From assembly GCA_964247055.1 (NCBI GenBank), contig OZ176051.1, forward strand, positions 12,276,001-12,340,000: a stretch of 64,000 bases of DNA, read 5' to 3'. Shown here piece after piece: positions 22,001 to 32,799 of this stretch. Numbering within the stretch: the stretch's first letter is position 1; each line of letters begins with the position of its first letter. A program made the translations under genes and the position numbers. The notes below the pieces were generated by a model. The model had not been told where the DNA came from, made no database searches, and worked only from the letters and a program-made list of their open reading frames with translations. Source of the stretch: Paragordius varius. Taxonomy: Eukaryota; Nematomorpha.

Positions 22001-24878
22001 TGACAATTAGTGAAAGATACCTTGAAAGCGCTTCTATGGGAATTTTTTACGACCTGTTGTACTCTAATCGGCACACCCTCGCCGAGCAGCTTTTCAATAA
22101 TTAAGAAGACGTTGGAAAATTGGTTTTCCGCAAAAGTAAATCAATATTAGTAATTAATTAAAAAAATTATTTTAATATATATCATAAAAATATTTTGTGT
22201 TTTAAGTATGTTAACGAAAAACATTTTTTTATAATCTAAATTCTAATGAAAACCCTAATTATATAATTTTAGGCTATTTATTAATTGTAAATATCTGAAA
22301 AAATGATGATAACTCTTAACATATCAAGTTTTATTATATTATTTTTTTAATTATCCATAATTTTCACTTTTTTCCCAATTTCGATTTTTCCTCAGTCGTC
22401 AACAAATTAAATTTTTTGCAGCAAATAAATTAGTTGTTTAGAACCTATCGCATGAAAAAAAAATTTTGTTAAATTTTTTTTGCAAATGTTAGCTCATAGG
22501 TAAAAAAAGGGGAATCCGATAAATTTATCCATAATGTTTTACTATAATTTTAAATATTTTGATTATTTATTTATATTTTGGGAATTTACCGCGATCCAAG
22601 TGTAGGTACAAATAGATTATTCTGAGAAAAATATGAAATTTTTATTATACTATCCTAAGTTAAAAAACACAATATGAAAAACAATTCTTATGAAAATTAT
22701 TTTACAACGGCTTCTACACATTTGGCTCATTCCTTATAACATTCTTATTTAGAGTAAAAATAGCTTATATATCAAAATAAAATTGAAAAAATATTGTTTT
22801 TTATTTTTTCACCTTTTGTCATCCGGTTTATGAGTCTATAATAAATTTACTGCTTTATTTAATTTACATGAGCCGGATATACAATGTATATAGTTTATTA
22901 ACTAATGGAATATCGGACAAGAAATTAACATAAATAACTATAAAACCGAAAATCCATATAAACGCCAGTAATATATTAATTTGTCTTAAAACGAACTTGT
23001 TACTGGGATTTGTACGGATTTTCGGTTGATATTCTACTACTTGTAAATCCTATCTTGCATTAAAATATACACTTTGTAAATCCTGGTCATGTAGAATTCA
23101 AAAATAAAATAATAAATTTATTATAGACTCATAAACCAGATGATAAAATGAAAAAATAAAAAATAATATTATATTAATTTATTTGGATAAATAATTTATT
23201 TTAATAAATTAAGAATAAGATTTTAATATGAGTTAAGCTAATAAATATTTTTAAAAAATATTTTAATATATTTTTAAAAAGAATTTTTACGATAGGTATG
23301 TTTACGAAAAAACATGATTTTTTAATCTGAAATTTTATGAAAACCCTAATATAATTTTAGGCCTTTTATAAATTGTAAATATCTGTAGAATGATAATAAA
23401 TCTTAATATATTAAGTTATATCATTATTTTTTAATATCCTTAATTATCCAATTTTCACTTTTTGCCCAATTTCGATTTTCTTCTAATATTTCAAAAACCA
23501 GGTTGCCAACAAATTAATTATCCGGCAAATGAATTTATGTAAGCTATCTCATGAAAAAAAATTTTTTGTTAAAAAAATTGATCCTCTTTTTTTGCACGTG
23601 TAATATATAGATTATTTTATTTTACCAAATAATTCAATATAAATGTTCTTAATCTATATTTATGTAAATAATTATGTCTTTTCTTTAGCGTTAAAGGTAG
23701 ATATATATACATAAAAGTCAAGGTGGTAAATATATTTTAATCGAATACGAGAAAAAAATATTATTAATATATTTAATGATGATACAACAAATTAGAGTCA
23801 TTCTATTTTGAAAAATTGAATAATAAATTAAACAATAAACCTTATTTTAAAAAATAAAAGCATATCGGAACCAGTTATCTTGGAAATGAGATCGGAACCG
23901 TGCCGGTTCCTAACAATTTAAAAATGGAAGGGTGGATCCTTAGTAAATGGAACCAAAACCTGATCTGGTTTCAACCTAACGGAACGGTTCTCGAAATATC
24001 TTCAGGTACAAAGCCCTGTGTTTAACATACCATTAGTTCTAATTTTAAATAGTCACGTATAAACGTAGTAGCAGTCACGGTCAAAAATGCATTCACAAAT
24101 CATTTAGACCCCGCCCTACTTTATATATTGCCAAGTGCATTATTTAAGAGTTTTTTTGGGTTCGAATTTTTATTTTAACTAATTATAATATCAATAATTT
24201 ATCATGTTTATTAAATAATTTTGGGCCTTATCCTTGTGTTTATTAACGTAGTACATTGATTAATTTTGCTTCTAGACCATACATATATTTATCAGCTATG
24301 ATATCTTGCCAAATCTTTTGAAGGTTGGACTAAATTGCAATATGTATACGTATCGAAGAAGCGGGAACTGCTAATAGGTCTATCACAGAAATGCGGTTGA
24401 GGTTTTTATTTTATAGCATGGCCTCATAATTTCTCTATTTTATTCCCATAATTTATAATAATTGATATAATGTTGAGTGAACAATACCTTCGCAAGTATA
24501 ACATCCAGTTGCAGCAATAATTCTGTAAACGAAACCAGGGGGACAACGAGGTCCACCGCAATAAGCTACTACAAAGCATGAACAATCGCATTTTGCAATT
24601 AAAAAGGTATCACAATAATTTGTGCATGTTCTTGTACATTGAAGCGCTAAAATAAATTTATAATAAGGATATTTCGAAACCCTTAAAATGGGATTTTTTA
24701 TATAAATTATATGATGTCAAAATGTCTAAAAATTAATTGATCATAATGGTTAAAATAATAGTTATACAAATAGCAACAATACAAATTTACTTTTTCTCCC
24801 AAACATAGAACCATATTCATTGGTATCCACTGGCAAATTATAACATAGAAATAATAAAAAATATTGTTTAAAAATCAT
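18692..24878 (-). CDS. Gene 1: secreted Cys-rich / Thr-rich / Arg-rich protein, four exons
   Basis: Family not recognised. Proposed join on the minus strand: 24878-24791, 24646-24488, 19425-19096, 19011-18692. That is 88+159+330+320 = 897 nt, or 298 codons plus TGA. Every intron starts GT, ends AG and is phase 1; lengths are 144, 5062 and 84 bp. Order of parts: signal peptide (about residues 1-20), short linker ending FGRK, ten-cysteine module (about 30-82), TTP-repeat mucin-like region (about 83-192), Arg/Thr-rich tail without Asp or Glu (about 193-298). Gene 2 has the same four-part design, the same phases and a 330-bp third exon, which is strong support for the model. Role inferred only: a secreted, probably O-glycosylated, highly basic protein that could bind heparin-like glycans, nucleic acid or another polyanion. 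Intron 2 is filled with repeat debris. Exon ends come from comparing the two copies by eye; no transcript was seen. Confidence 0.8.
19096..19425 (-). CDS. Gene 1 exon 3: Thr/Pro-rich mucin-like repeat
   Basis: A 330-bp phase 1-1 exon. After GNS it reads as about a dozen TTP triplets in a row, then a less regular Thr/Ser/Ile region (for example TLITT-like and TTQSTGSA) and ends in VTRG at the donor GTTTTA. The DNA is a short-period minisatellite of ACA/ACG CCT/CCC codons, so array length probably varies between alleles. Thr- and Pro-rich tracts of this kind are normally heavily O-glycosylated stalks in secreted proteins. Gene 2 exon 3 has the same total length and the same TTQST...VTRG end but a different repeat (TPSTPSPTTP type). 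Confidence 0.75.
20200..20870 (+). mobile_element. Gypsy-type pol 3' fossil (integrase region)
   Basis: Translation shows WPRINNYTEEW and SCQNCQLKPPQ, the zinc-binding region of a Gypsy integrase, and farther on a basic RYPTRMRRPRH tail usual at the end of such polyproteins. It is a broken fragment within intron 2 of gene 1. No LTR pair was recognised. Confidence 0.55.
21050..21165. repeat. Partial copy of the hAT-type MITE at 3936-4238
   Basis: AATTATTTATGAATGCCC, AAGCGGCCGTCG and GCCCGCGAGCCATT correspond to 4138-4238. Only the right half is present. Confidence 0.45.
21166..22190. other. Intron 2 of gene 1: mixed-complexity sequence, no gene
   Basis: GC content is somewhat higher than around it. 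A 91-codon open frame at 21362-21637 on the plus strand shows no motif I recognise and no neighbouring coding segment, so I do not call it a gene. Confidence 0.25.
22195..23612. mobile_element. Foldback/long-TIR element family B, copy 1 (rearranged)
   Basis: Two segments, about 22200-22500 and 23285-23612, are similar in the same direction (GAAAACCCTAAT, ATTTTAGG, CAACAAATTAA, CATGAAAAAAAA). Between them is an inverted pair: GTCATCCGGTTTATGAGTC at 22818 against GACTCATAAACCAGATGA at 23127, with GAAAATCC and GGATTTTCGG nearer the centre. The same words occur in the 47462-48628 element. Probably one outer arm replaced or duplicated. Confidence 0.55.
23860..24018. repeat. hAT-like GGTTCC-rich MITE fragment
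   Basis: Repeated GGAACC/GGTTCC words and an end of the form GGTACAAAGCCCTG, typical of hAT MITEs. A related piece with CAGGGTGTTAACG and GGTTCCGGTTCC lies at 62610-62720. Confidence 0.45.
24488..24646 (-). CDS. Gene 1 exon 2: ten-cysteine module
   Basis: A 159-bp phase 1-1 exon; the acceptor follows TTTATTTTAG and the donor is GTATTG. It encodes a 53-residue module with ten cysteines spaced C-x3-C-x3-C-x7-C-x-C-x-C-x5-C-x4-C-x13-C-x2-C. Landmarks are LQC at the start, KCDCSC in the middle, CPPGFVYR, and GCYTCE at the end. All ten cysteines and their spacing recur in gene 2 and in the relic at 26909-27067. The second half (CxC..C..C..GF...GC..C) loosely recalls the ten-cysteine antistasin/hirustasin fold, a family of protease inhibitors and heparin binders. 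Spacing does not match exactly, so this stays a weak analogy. Confidence 0.78.
24791..24878 (-). CDS. Gene 1 exon 1: signal peptide and FGRK linker
   Basis: The ATG at 24878 opens 29 codons plus one base. The N-terminus MIFKQYFLLFLCYNL has one basic residue followed by a hydrophobic core, typical of a cleaved signal peptide. The exon ends in MFGRK and the donor GTAAAT. The end of the exon (YGxMFGRK plus a GT donor) matches gene 2 exon 1, while the hydrophobic core has diverged, as usual for signal peptides. The Arg-Lys pair could be a processing site, but that is a guess. Start chosen because it is the only ATG that gives a signal peptide in frame with the shared FGRK end. Confidence 0.75.
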
Positions 24879-25011
24879 TTAATAAAAACTTTAATATAAT
24901 AAATTGTGAATTTTATTATGATAGTATCAGGCAATTACATTTGGCACAATGGCCGTCTTTAATAATTTATATTCGGTTAATCAGATATTGTTATCTTATG
25001 AAAATGACAAA

Positions 25012-25020
25012 CCAAGGTCA
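25012..25020 (-). promoter_or_regulatory. FTZ-F1/ERR-like site upstream of gene 1
   Basis: CCAAGGTCA on the plus strand (TGACCTTGG in the direction of gene 1), about 135-140 bp before the ATG at 24878. The surrounding sequence is much less like the other two copies, so this nonamer is one of the few shared words left upstream. Confidence 0.4.
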
Positions 25021-25269
25021 AAAGTTACTAACCTCTGACAATCCAACAATAGAGTCAATAAATTTAATAATATCGTAGCGTGATGATAATTTTTAAAATA
25101 CCACTATAAGGCAATTTTTATACCAATGACCTTTTATTATTGGAAAATATTTGTGTCTTCTCTTAATTCAAAACATTTTTAATGTTTATTATTAACACTT
25201 CTCACCTTAAGCATTAATATCATATTTCATATTCATAGACAATGCTTAATAAATTGGGAAATAATATCC

Positions 25270-25700
25270 TGATGAAATAATATTCTGATACAGAAATGTA
25301 GTAGGATTATTATGGTGTTTGCCCTTACGTAGTGATCTAAGAAAGTTATTTATACTATTATGGTAGCTGCTCCCTTTAAAAAAATGTCAAAATTGCGCAT
25401 TTTGTTAAATAAGTTAATTTGCTGAAAGCCAAATGCTTCATTCAATGAATATTCACTAAAATATATAATATAGACTGCACATAGTAAAATTTTAATTTTA
25501 GGTGTGGACCCAAAAGACTCAATTTTTTTACCCTTCTAAAATGGGGTAGTTCTTTTAAAACAAACGCAAAAATGGTGATATTTTGTGATAAAGCTTGTAA
25601 ATGTATGCGATGATTTTGACATCAAATAAGTTTTTTTGAAAAATGGATATTTTGCTAAAATCTAATTTTAACAAAATTTTGCGGAAGCGCACATACTATT
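25270..25700. repeat. Foldback family C, single-arm copy
   Basis: GATGAAATAATATTCTGATA, GGATTATTATGGTG, GCCCTTACGT and GTTATTTATAC match the arms of the 57770-58800 element. No second arm was found. Confidence 0.5.
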
Positions 25701-26580
25701 TTGGAGATGGAAATATTATAAATAACTTTAAGCTATTATAAAAGTATTTTTTATTGATTCGAAACATTTCTATCCCATCAGAATTTTATTCAAGGGTTTG
25801 TTTGCTTTTAAATTTATTATTCAATTCTAAGGTTAAAGAGATGTTCAGCATCCTCAAATTGTGTAGACAAAGTGTTTTTATATATCATAAAGCGTTTTTA
25901 TATCGTTTCTAATTTAGATCTTTTTGAGAAATAATTAATACAAAAATTACATTTACCCATGTATAATAACACTCATGTAAAATATAAAATAGTCGAGAAA
26001 TGATAAATCGTTCTTATTATTCAATATCATAGGCGTTTCAAGTACCCTACAAAATATCTAAGATTATATCTATCTTATTAAAGTAAATTTATTTTTCAAT
26101 AATATATTTAATGAATTGATGTGCAAACACTTTTAATTTTGGTTATAGCAGGGGCAACACAGCTATCTTCGCAACTGATAATTTTTGGTTTGTTTATTTA
26201 TTTTGAGTATATTTTCTATATAATCGTAAATTTTTAATCAAAACCCAATTTTTTGTTTTTTAACATTTTTTAGAGCGCTTTTACGTACTGAAAAAATCGT
26301 GTACACCCCTGGCTTAAAGCATATACAAAGGACTTTCTAGTATTTTAAAGCATTATCAAATAATGATATTTATTTTGCTACCTTTTGAATAATATTATAA
26401 TACTAGGTGCCAATTCTATTCGTCGAAACAAAATATTAGACAAAATAGTAATACTAATTCAGTAGAATAATTTCTTTTTCAAAAAATGCCTTAAAGCATT
26501 TTTATTTTTAGTCATTGCTTTAAATAAAAAATCCTACTATTTATTGATTCCATAAAAAAAGTTAGTCATGAGATAGGCTA
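25701..26580. other. AT-rich spacer between gene 1 and the relic copy
   Basis: Part of the 1.8-kb divergent interval. No gene. CCTTAAAGCATTTTT-like and TCATGAGATAG words near 26490-26580 correspond to 52910-53003 upstream of gene 2, so 5' homology between these two copies reaches at least 200 bp. Confidence 0.35.
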
Positions 26581-26584
26581 TGGT

Positions 26585-26593
26585 TGACCTTGA
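26585..26593 (+). promoter_or_regulatory. FTZ-F1/ERR-like site upstream of the relic copy
   Basis: The same TGACCTTGA, about 100 bp before the relic ATG, followed by GGCCAATAAATTG at 26599-26611. Part of the 5' block shared with gene 2. Confidence 0.35.
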
Positions 26594-26685
26594 ATTAAGG
26601 CCAATAAATTGAGTTAACATTACTTACTAAATAGAAAAAATTTGATATATTTGAAAATAAAATATTAAATACTAGTTTTTATTAA

Positions 26686-27067
26686 ATGACGATTTTTATA
26701 TATTACCTATTCTTGTTGCTTGCCTTTGGGGTCCAAAAATGGTTCAATGTTTGGAGAAAAATATATAGGATAAGTGCTATAATATTTTTGTGAATGTTAT
26801 AATTAAACTTTTAACAATTAAATATATTTAAGAGAGCTTATAAGAAGTTTGCTAAAAAATTTTAGCAAAACATTTTTTGAATACCTCACTAAATTACACT
26901 TATTCTAGCGCTTCAGTGTACAAGAACATGCACAAATTATTGTGATAGATATCTGCTTGCGAGATGCGATTGTAAATGTTATCCATTTCCTTATTGCTTT
27001 GGGGCCCGTTGTCTCACTGGTTTTGTTTATAGAGTAATTTCTACTGGTAGATGCTATACTTGTGAAG
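26686..27067 (+). pseudogene. Relic third copy of the family (exons 1-2 only)
   Basis: An ATG at 26686 opens MTIFIYYLFLLLAFGV, clearly a copy of exon 1 of gene 2. The TTTGGGAGAAAAAG|GT exon end has lost a G and the GT donor (it now reads TTTGGAGAAAAATAT). Exon 2 (26909-27067) follows a good acceptor (TTATTCTAG), is fully open and keeps all ten cysteines (LQCTRTC, RCDCKC, GFVYR, GCYTCE-like RCYTCE). Its donor has also changed (GAAGTTTAA instead of GAAGGTATT). No Thr-rich or Arg-rich exon was found downstream before the mariner-type element at 27342. It lies 1.8 kb from gene 1 and points away from it. Probably a partial duplicate now decaying; a short secreted product from exon 2 cannot be excluded. 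Confidence 0.75.
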
Positions 27068-27341
27068 TTTAAACATTTATCTTTTAGTAATTCAAAATAA
27101 TAATAATATAGGTATTCCATAATATAAATTTTTAAAAATTTCTGCTTTGTTACGTAAGAGATAGAAGCGATTGATGGTTCGTCATTTTGTAGAACAATTA
27201 AAATTGAATGTCAATAGGTGGATCGATGAAAAATGGTTAACCATATATTCTGACTAAATATTTATGGTAGATGGTGACCTGATGCAGAGTTGTTTAACAC
27301 TGTACATAAATTTATAAACTAACGTTTAAATTTATTAAATA

Positions 27342-29258
27342 CACTGTGCAACACGATTTTTAGACCAGAGTGAAAATTACTACATCTTATAGAGAATTTT
27401 TTTCTGAAAATAATGATATATTTAATATTTTCCTAGCACATTTTCGCGAGCCGCTAAAAGGTTTCAAAAATCCAAAAACCATCAAAAATGCCTGTTTTTG
27501 TAACCCTATAATTTTTTGAATTTTATAGCTTATTAATTATTTTTTGGAGGATATTACAAATTATATTTTAAAATTCATGTAACATTTTAAAATTTTTAAA
27601 AGTCTCGACTACTTTTTGATTTATTTAGAAAAAACGAAACTTAGCTCCAAAAAAATAGCGTTTCAAAACAATGAAAAATTAAGAGACGTGCAGGCACCAT
27701 ACCATTTTTTATACACAACAAAATGGAAAAATTTCATGTTTAATTAAAAAATGTAAATATTAATTTTAGGAATAAATTAGTATATTTATAGTATAATTAA
27801 TAAAATAATAAATATATAATATTAATTTGATATATATTATTTATAAATAAGAAATACTTTTAAACATGCAAATTTATTTATATTATGTATTGTACGTGAT
27901 TATATGAATCATGATATTTTGTTTTTTAATATACGAAAGTTTTTTTCAACAAATAAAAATATAAACATGCAAATAAATATAAACTGAAATGTTGAACTAA
28001 CAGAGCAAAAAAGGCATTCATTTGTTTTTTTCTTTCATAATAAATATATTCGTATATTGTGTCTTAATTAAAAATATTTTAATATATTTATAATTTTGAA
28101 ATCATTTCTGTATTAAATTTTTTAAAACCTTAGTAGTTTATAAATAAATTTACTTTAAAATAATAACAAAAATATATAATAACATAATTGAAATATTACT
28201 AAAAATCATATAATATTAATTTAAATACAGAGTTTATTATCCATTAACATTAATAAATTTAAAAATATTATCATTTTATTAAATTTATTATTATAACATT
28301 AACACTTCGATTCAAATTGGGGTATCTAAATACCCCAGACTAAATTTAAATTAATATTTTTAAAAAATACAGAAGGAAACGGTCCCAATTTAAATTTATG
28401 CTTCTATCTTGATAAAAATTATATAAATATGCCAAAATATCTTGATAAAACTTTGTTTTGAAAAAAAAGTTCCATCTCAAACTACTTCGACGCCATTTTT
28501 ATTTTGCAAAATATCGTCTTCATTTGATTTTAAAGGTAAAACTAAAGCTAATTTTTTATATAATTTACATCTAACATTGATTGAAATAGAAAAGCGGTTT
28601 ATTTTGTATTATTTTTTAATTTTACAATTTGACACATGTCACGTTGACGAAATTTTTACCTTTGGGTTTAGCTTAAAATAAGTAATATCAAGTATTTTTG
28701 AAAATTTTTTATATATAAGTATTTGTTTTTAAAAAGGCCTGGGGTATCCAACTACCCCAATTTGAATCGAAGGACTAAAATGAGTGTGTTGTATCCAAGT
28801 GTTAAATATATATACTATTTTTCATATTTATAAAAAAGCAATTAAATTTTATTATTTTAGTAATGTATAATGAAAAGCTGTCAATCAAATGATGCCAGTA
28901 TGTCTCTTAATTTTTCATTGTTTTGAAACGCTATTTTTTTGGAGCTAAGTTTCGTTTTTTCCAAATAAATCAAAAAGTAGTAGAGACTTTTAAAAATTTT
29001 AAAATGTTACATGAATTTTAAAATATAATTTGTAATATCCTCCAAAAAATAATTAATAAGCTATAAAATTCAAAAAATTATAGGGTTACAAAAACAGGCA
29101 TTTTTGATGGTTTTTGGATTTTTGAAACCTTTTAGCGGCTCGCGAAAATGTGCTAGGAAAATATTAAATATATCATTATTTTCAGAAAAAAATTCTCTAT
29201 AAGATGTCGTAATTTTCACTTTGGTCTAAAAGAAAAGGATAAAATTTGTTGCACAGTG
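27342..29258. mobile_element. Mariner-type element with ~350-bp inverted repeats
   Basis: CACTGTGCAACA at 27342 and its inverse ending at 29258 lie between TA dinucleotides (27340-27341 and 29259-29260). The arms 27342-27687 and 28902-29258 are near-identical inverted copies. No transposase. A TTAA-flanked MITE (28299-28805) lies inside. Confidence 0.8.
28299..28805. mobile_element. TTAA-flanked MITE, copy 1
   Basis: Begins TTAACACTTCGATTCAAATT and ends CCAAGTGTTAA. GGGGTAT...TACCCC words mirror each other near both ends. The TTAA flanks suggest piggyBac-type mobilisation. The second copy is at 51241-51823. Confidence 0.7.
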
Positions 29259-29454
29259 TAATTAGAGCTATCAATTTCATCTCTAATTTAATATATATAT
29301 AATTAATTTTATGATGATTAACAATGAAAATTGTGCTAAAGAAGTACATTTAACCGTGGCAAATTCGACCATTATATCTGAGGTGTATACTCATGGTTCG
29401 TCGGCTAATAGATTTATGGGGCTCATTTATTTTTAATATGTCATTTTTGTATTA

Positions 29455-31620
29455 GGTAGGTAATTTAGGTCGAGTTTGACCCCTTGGAAATTAAACTGAC
29501 GAGTTCTCTCCACTTATCTCTTTCCCATGCTATTTCTTTCGATTCCTTTATACATCTACCAGATTCCTTCTTTACAGTATCCAGTCATCTTAACATCAGT
29601 CTTCCTTTTTTGTTTTCCCTTCAACTTTTCCAAAAATCAAATCCTTCTCCAGAAATGTACTTTTTAAAATAAGACCAATGCACGTGGACTTTCCTATTAT
29701 AGCTTCCATCAAGTGACTCAATATTAATTTTTCTCTTATTGTTTCATTTTTAACCTTAGACCATCTATTACACAATATTCTCCTCCAACACCACATTTCA
29801 AATGCTGCAATCCTTTTTTATCATTCCATAAGTTGCTACCGGAAAAACCATGCATTTCATTCTCTCTTTTTGGTTTTCATAGTGATATCTTTACTTTTCC
29901 ATAATTTAGTCAACTTGTTCGCAGCTGACTTCCCTAATGCTATGCGGCGTTAAATAACTGGTGTGGAGGAGGCATTTATATCTATTAGAGAGCCTAAAAA
30001 TAGGAATTTATTTACTAGTTCTACTGGGGTGTCGTCTATGGTTATTTTCGGTTTATTTTCTCATAAACTCATATTGGTTTTCTTAGAATTTAGGTTCAAT
30101 CCATATCTTTTGCTTTCTTCTCTTACTAGCCTTATCATATTCTTTAAACTTTCTACATTATCTGCGATCAACGTTGTGTCATCTGCGAACCTTGTGATTC
30201 CTTCTCCCTCCTATCTTTTGGCTTTCATACAAATATTAAACAAGTATGGTGAGAGGCAACATCCATGTCTAACACCTTTTTGTATTAAAATTTCGTTGGT
30301 TCTGCCCACCGGGGTTTGTATTATTTTTGGTCTTCATACAAATTTTTGAGCAAGGTTATAAGCTTTGCTGTAACTCCCATTGCTTCGAACCTTCGCTATA
30401 AATGGACATGGTTAATCAAGTCAAGATATAATCAATACAACATATTATTAACACTACTTGAAATTCTTTGCAAGTTTCAATTATGCGTCTCACGTTAGAG
30501 ATGTGATCTCTTGTGCTACGCCATTTCATAAATCCTGCTTGAACATGTGAAATCTCCCTGGCTATAACTTGGTGTAGTCTGTTCTGGATAATCATCAATA
30601 AAATTTTGTTTGCATGACTAATGAGAGCTATGTTTCTATAGTTCTCGCAATTTGATTTATATCCCTTTTTAAAGAGTGGGATAACCAGGAAGTTTGCCAT
30701 TTTGGCCAAATGTTTGACTCCCACACTTCCTGACACAATCTATGTATAACTGATATCGGTATATCTCTATTAATTCCAAAGGAATATTATCTATTCCCGA
30801 GGCTTTCCTTGTATCGATTTTATTTACTACCTCTGCTTCCAGTATACATAACTTATCATCACCATTCCTATATAATTGTCCGTTTGCACCTGGGTGCGCA
30901 CTATATAGCTGTTTGGTGTAAGTTTTCCATATTTAATTTCTATTTCCGTCATCAAGATCTTTCCATCATTATCCTTAATTTTAATGTTTGGAAGTTGGTA
31001 TTGATTTGTTACTTTTCTGATGGTTTGGAACAGAGGCTTACTTATTTTTCTATTTGCTTCCTCAATAATCGTGCATTGTTCGTTCCATATTCATCAAGGT
31101 CCTTCCTTTTCAATCTCTGGATTCTTGAGTTTAATTTCCTGACCATATATATTAATCCTCTTTTCTTAGCTCTTCTTCTTTCTTCAATTATTTTTATGCA
31201 GTCATCTGATAACCCTTTTTTATATATGTTTTTTTCTTTGGTAAATACTTTTGTGCTGTCTCGTATTGTTTTTATATTATTTCTTTGGTTTTCTGAGTTA
31301 TTATCTGTCTTAGCTAGTAATACAAATCTATTGTTTACTTATATCTTATATAGGAATTTGTGCAACGTTGTATTTGTGTTCTTTTTTATTCTTCAGGTTT
31401 TATTATGTGCGTTTTAATTGTTGTTATTTATAGTTGGTAATCGCTTGAGCAGTCACAACTTTTCTTAATTTTAGCATTTATGAAAAACTTTTTCCATTTT
31501 GTTGTCCTATAAAATAATCTATTTGGTTTTTAATTTTGCCACAAGGGGAAGTCCAGGTGTATTCTTTTATATACCATGTATTCACAACAAACATTTGGTT
31601 AATCATTGTTACATATGCAA
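29455..31620 (-). mobile_element. BovB-like RTE LINE, second copy
   Basis: Minus-strand blocks: the end of the endonuclease near 31530-31610, FLVIPLFKKGYKSNCENYRN, ALISHANKILLMIIQNRL, HVQAGFMKWRSTRDHI, a degraded DDT motif near 30180, and the GKVEGK C-terminus near 29610. It lines up with the plus-strand copy at 9430-14505 over its length, without the two insertions there. Both copies end in GGTCGA(A/G)TT(T/C)GACC and CTACCTAA-type sequence, probably the LINE 3' end. Several frame breaks and stops make it dead. It is 5' truncated in the endonuclease. Confidence 0.8.
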
Positions 31621-31849
31621 ATTTTAATTATATTTTTTTATGTATGATATAATTTTTAGTGATATTTGCATAGTCTATATTTTTATATTTTTGTATTATG
31701 TAAATAACATATCCATTAGTTACTCAAAATTTTATTAGCTTTATTTAATATCATGCAATTTATGTTCACACAAAAATATTATATAAATATTATAAAAAGA
31801 GAATAAATATCTTCAAGTTTTACGACTTATACTTTTGTTACCTTTTTAC

Positions 31850-32700
31850 ATCTGGTGGCCAATCGAATTTCGAACTAAGCTAGTGTTAGTGGAGGTCTTA
31901 CCGATATTCGAACGAACATGACAACGCCAATTGCCAATCTCGCTAACTTATTCGAAAAATAAAATGATAATATCAAGTTTGAGGTGATTATATAACAAAT
32001 GTTATGGAGGCGAAAGATATCCCTGTAACAGAACAAGCTCTCAGAATAACCTTGCTTGCCTATGGTGGTCTATTAATTGTACTTAAAATAAAACAATTGT
32101 ATCCCAAAAAAATAAAAGATGTATCATGAAGCGAGATAATGACAACAGGCCTAAAAGTATTTAATCCCACAAAATCAAAATTTCAAACAAAATTTAAATT
32201 TTTCAACTTGTGCGGAGCAACGCTGAATCTTTCACCCAATTTATATAACGGTTTAAGATCGCAGCTGAAGATTTTAAATTCAATGATTCGATTGAGGAAC
32301 GTATTCGGGATGCTTTAGTCATTGTTGAAACCTCAATTGGAAATCGATATACATTAAAGGTATCCCGATGCCAAGATCAACGGATAACCCGTGCATCTAG
32401 GAACGATAGTGGATCTCGCACTAGTACACGAGGCTGCTAGGGCTGGACTTTATAACAATTATGATAATACCAATTATAACAATGGTAATAATTAAATCGA
32501 TTACAACACACCAATCATAATGATAAGGCCATGCGTTCGCGACAGCCAGCAGCAAAACCCCTAACACATCCGTGCAATCGTTGTGGGAGTAGCCATGGAC
32601 CAAACAAATGTCCTGCCTTGAACCGCAATTGGAATAAATGTGGAAAACCCAACCACCATTCGTATTTTAAATTATTATTGCTACTTCGATTGCAGATAAT
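31850..32700 (+). mobile_element. Gypsy-type gag fossil
   Basis: A stretch reading ESFTQFI and RFKIAAEDFKFNDSIEERIR, with a CNRCGSSHGPNKCPALN zinc knuckle at about 32575, is typical of Gypsy Gag. CATCTGGTGGCC at about 31850 could be the LTR/leader junction. Pol is not seen; a broken fragment. Confidence 0.6.
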
Positions 32701-32799
32701 TTGTCACATCTAATAAGTTTAATCGTTATGAAAAAGAGCAGCTTAATTGTAGAAACTTTAGCCATATTTTTGAAAACTTACTTTCAAAAAACTTTTCTA

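Noticed and set aside
28442-28681. A 79-codon frame with a similar frame at 51410-51595
   Set aside because: Both lie within copies of the TTAA-flanked MITE; the similarity is repeat homology, not a conserved protein.
30809-31417. A 202-codon plus-strand frame with many hydrophobic residues
   Set aside because: It runs antisense to the BovB-like LINE; the minus strand has the recognisable reverse transcriptase blocks.
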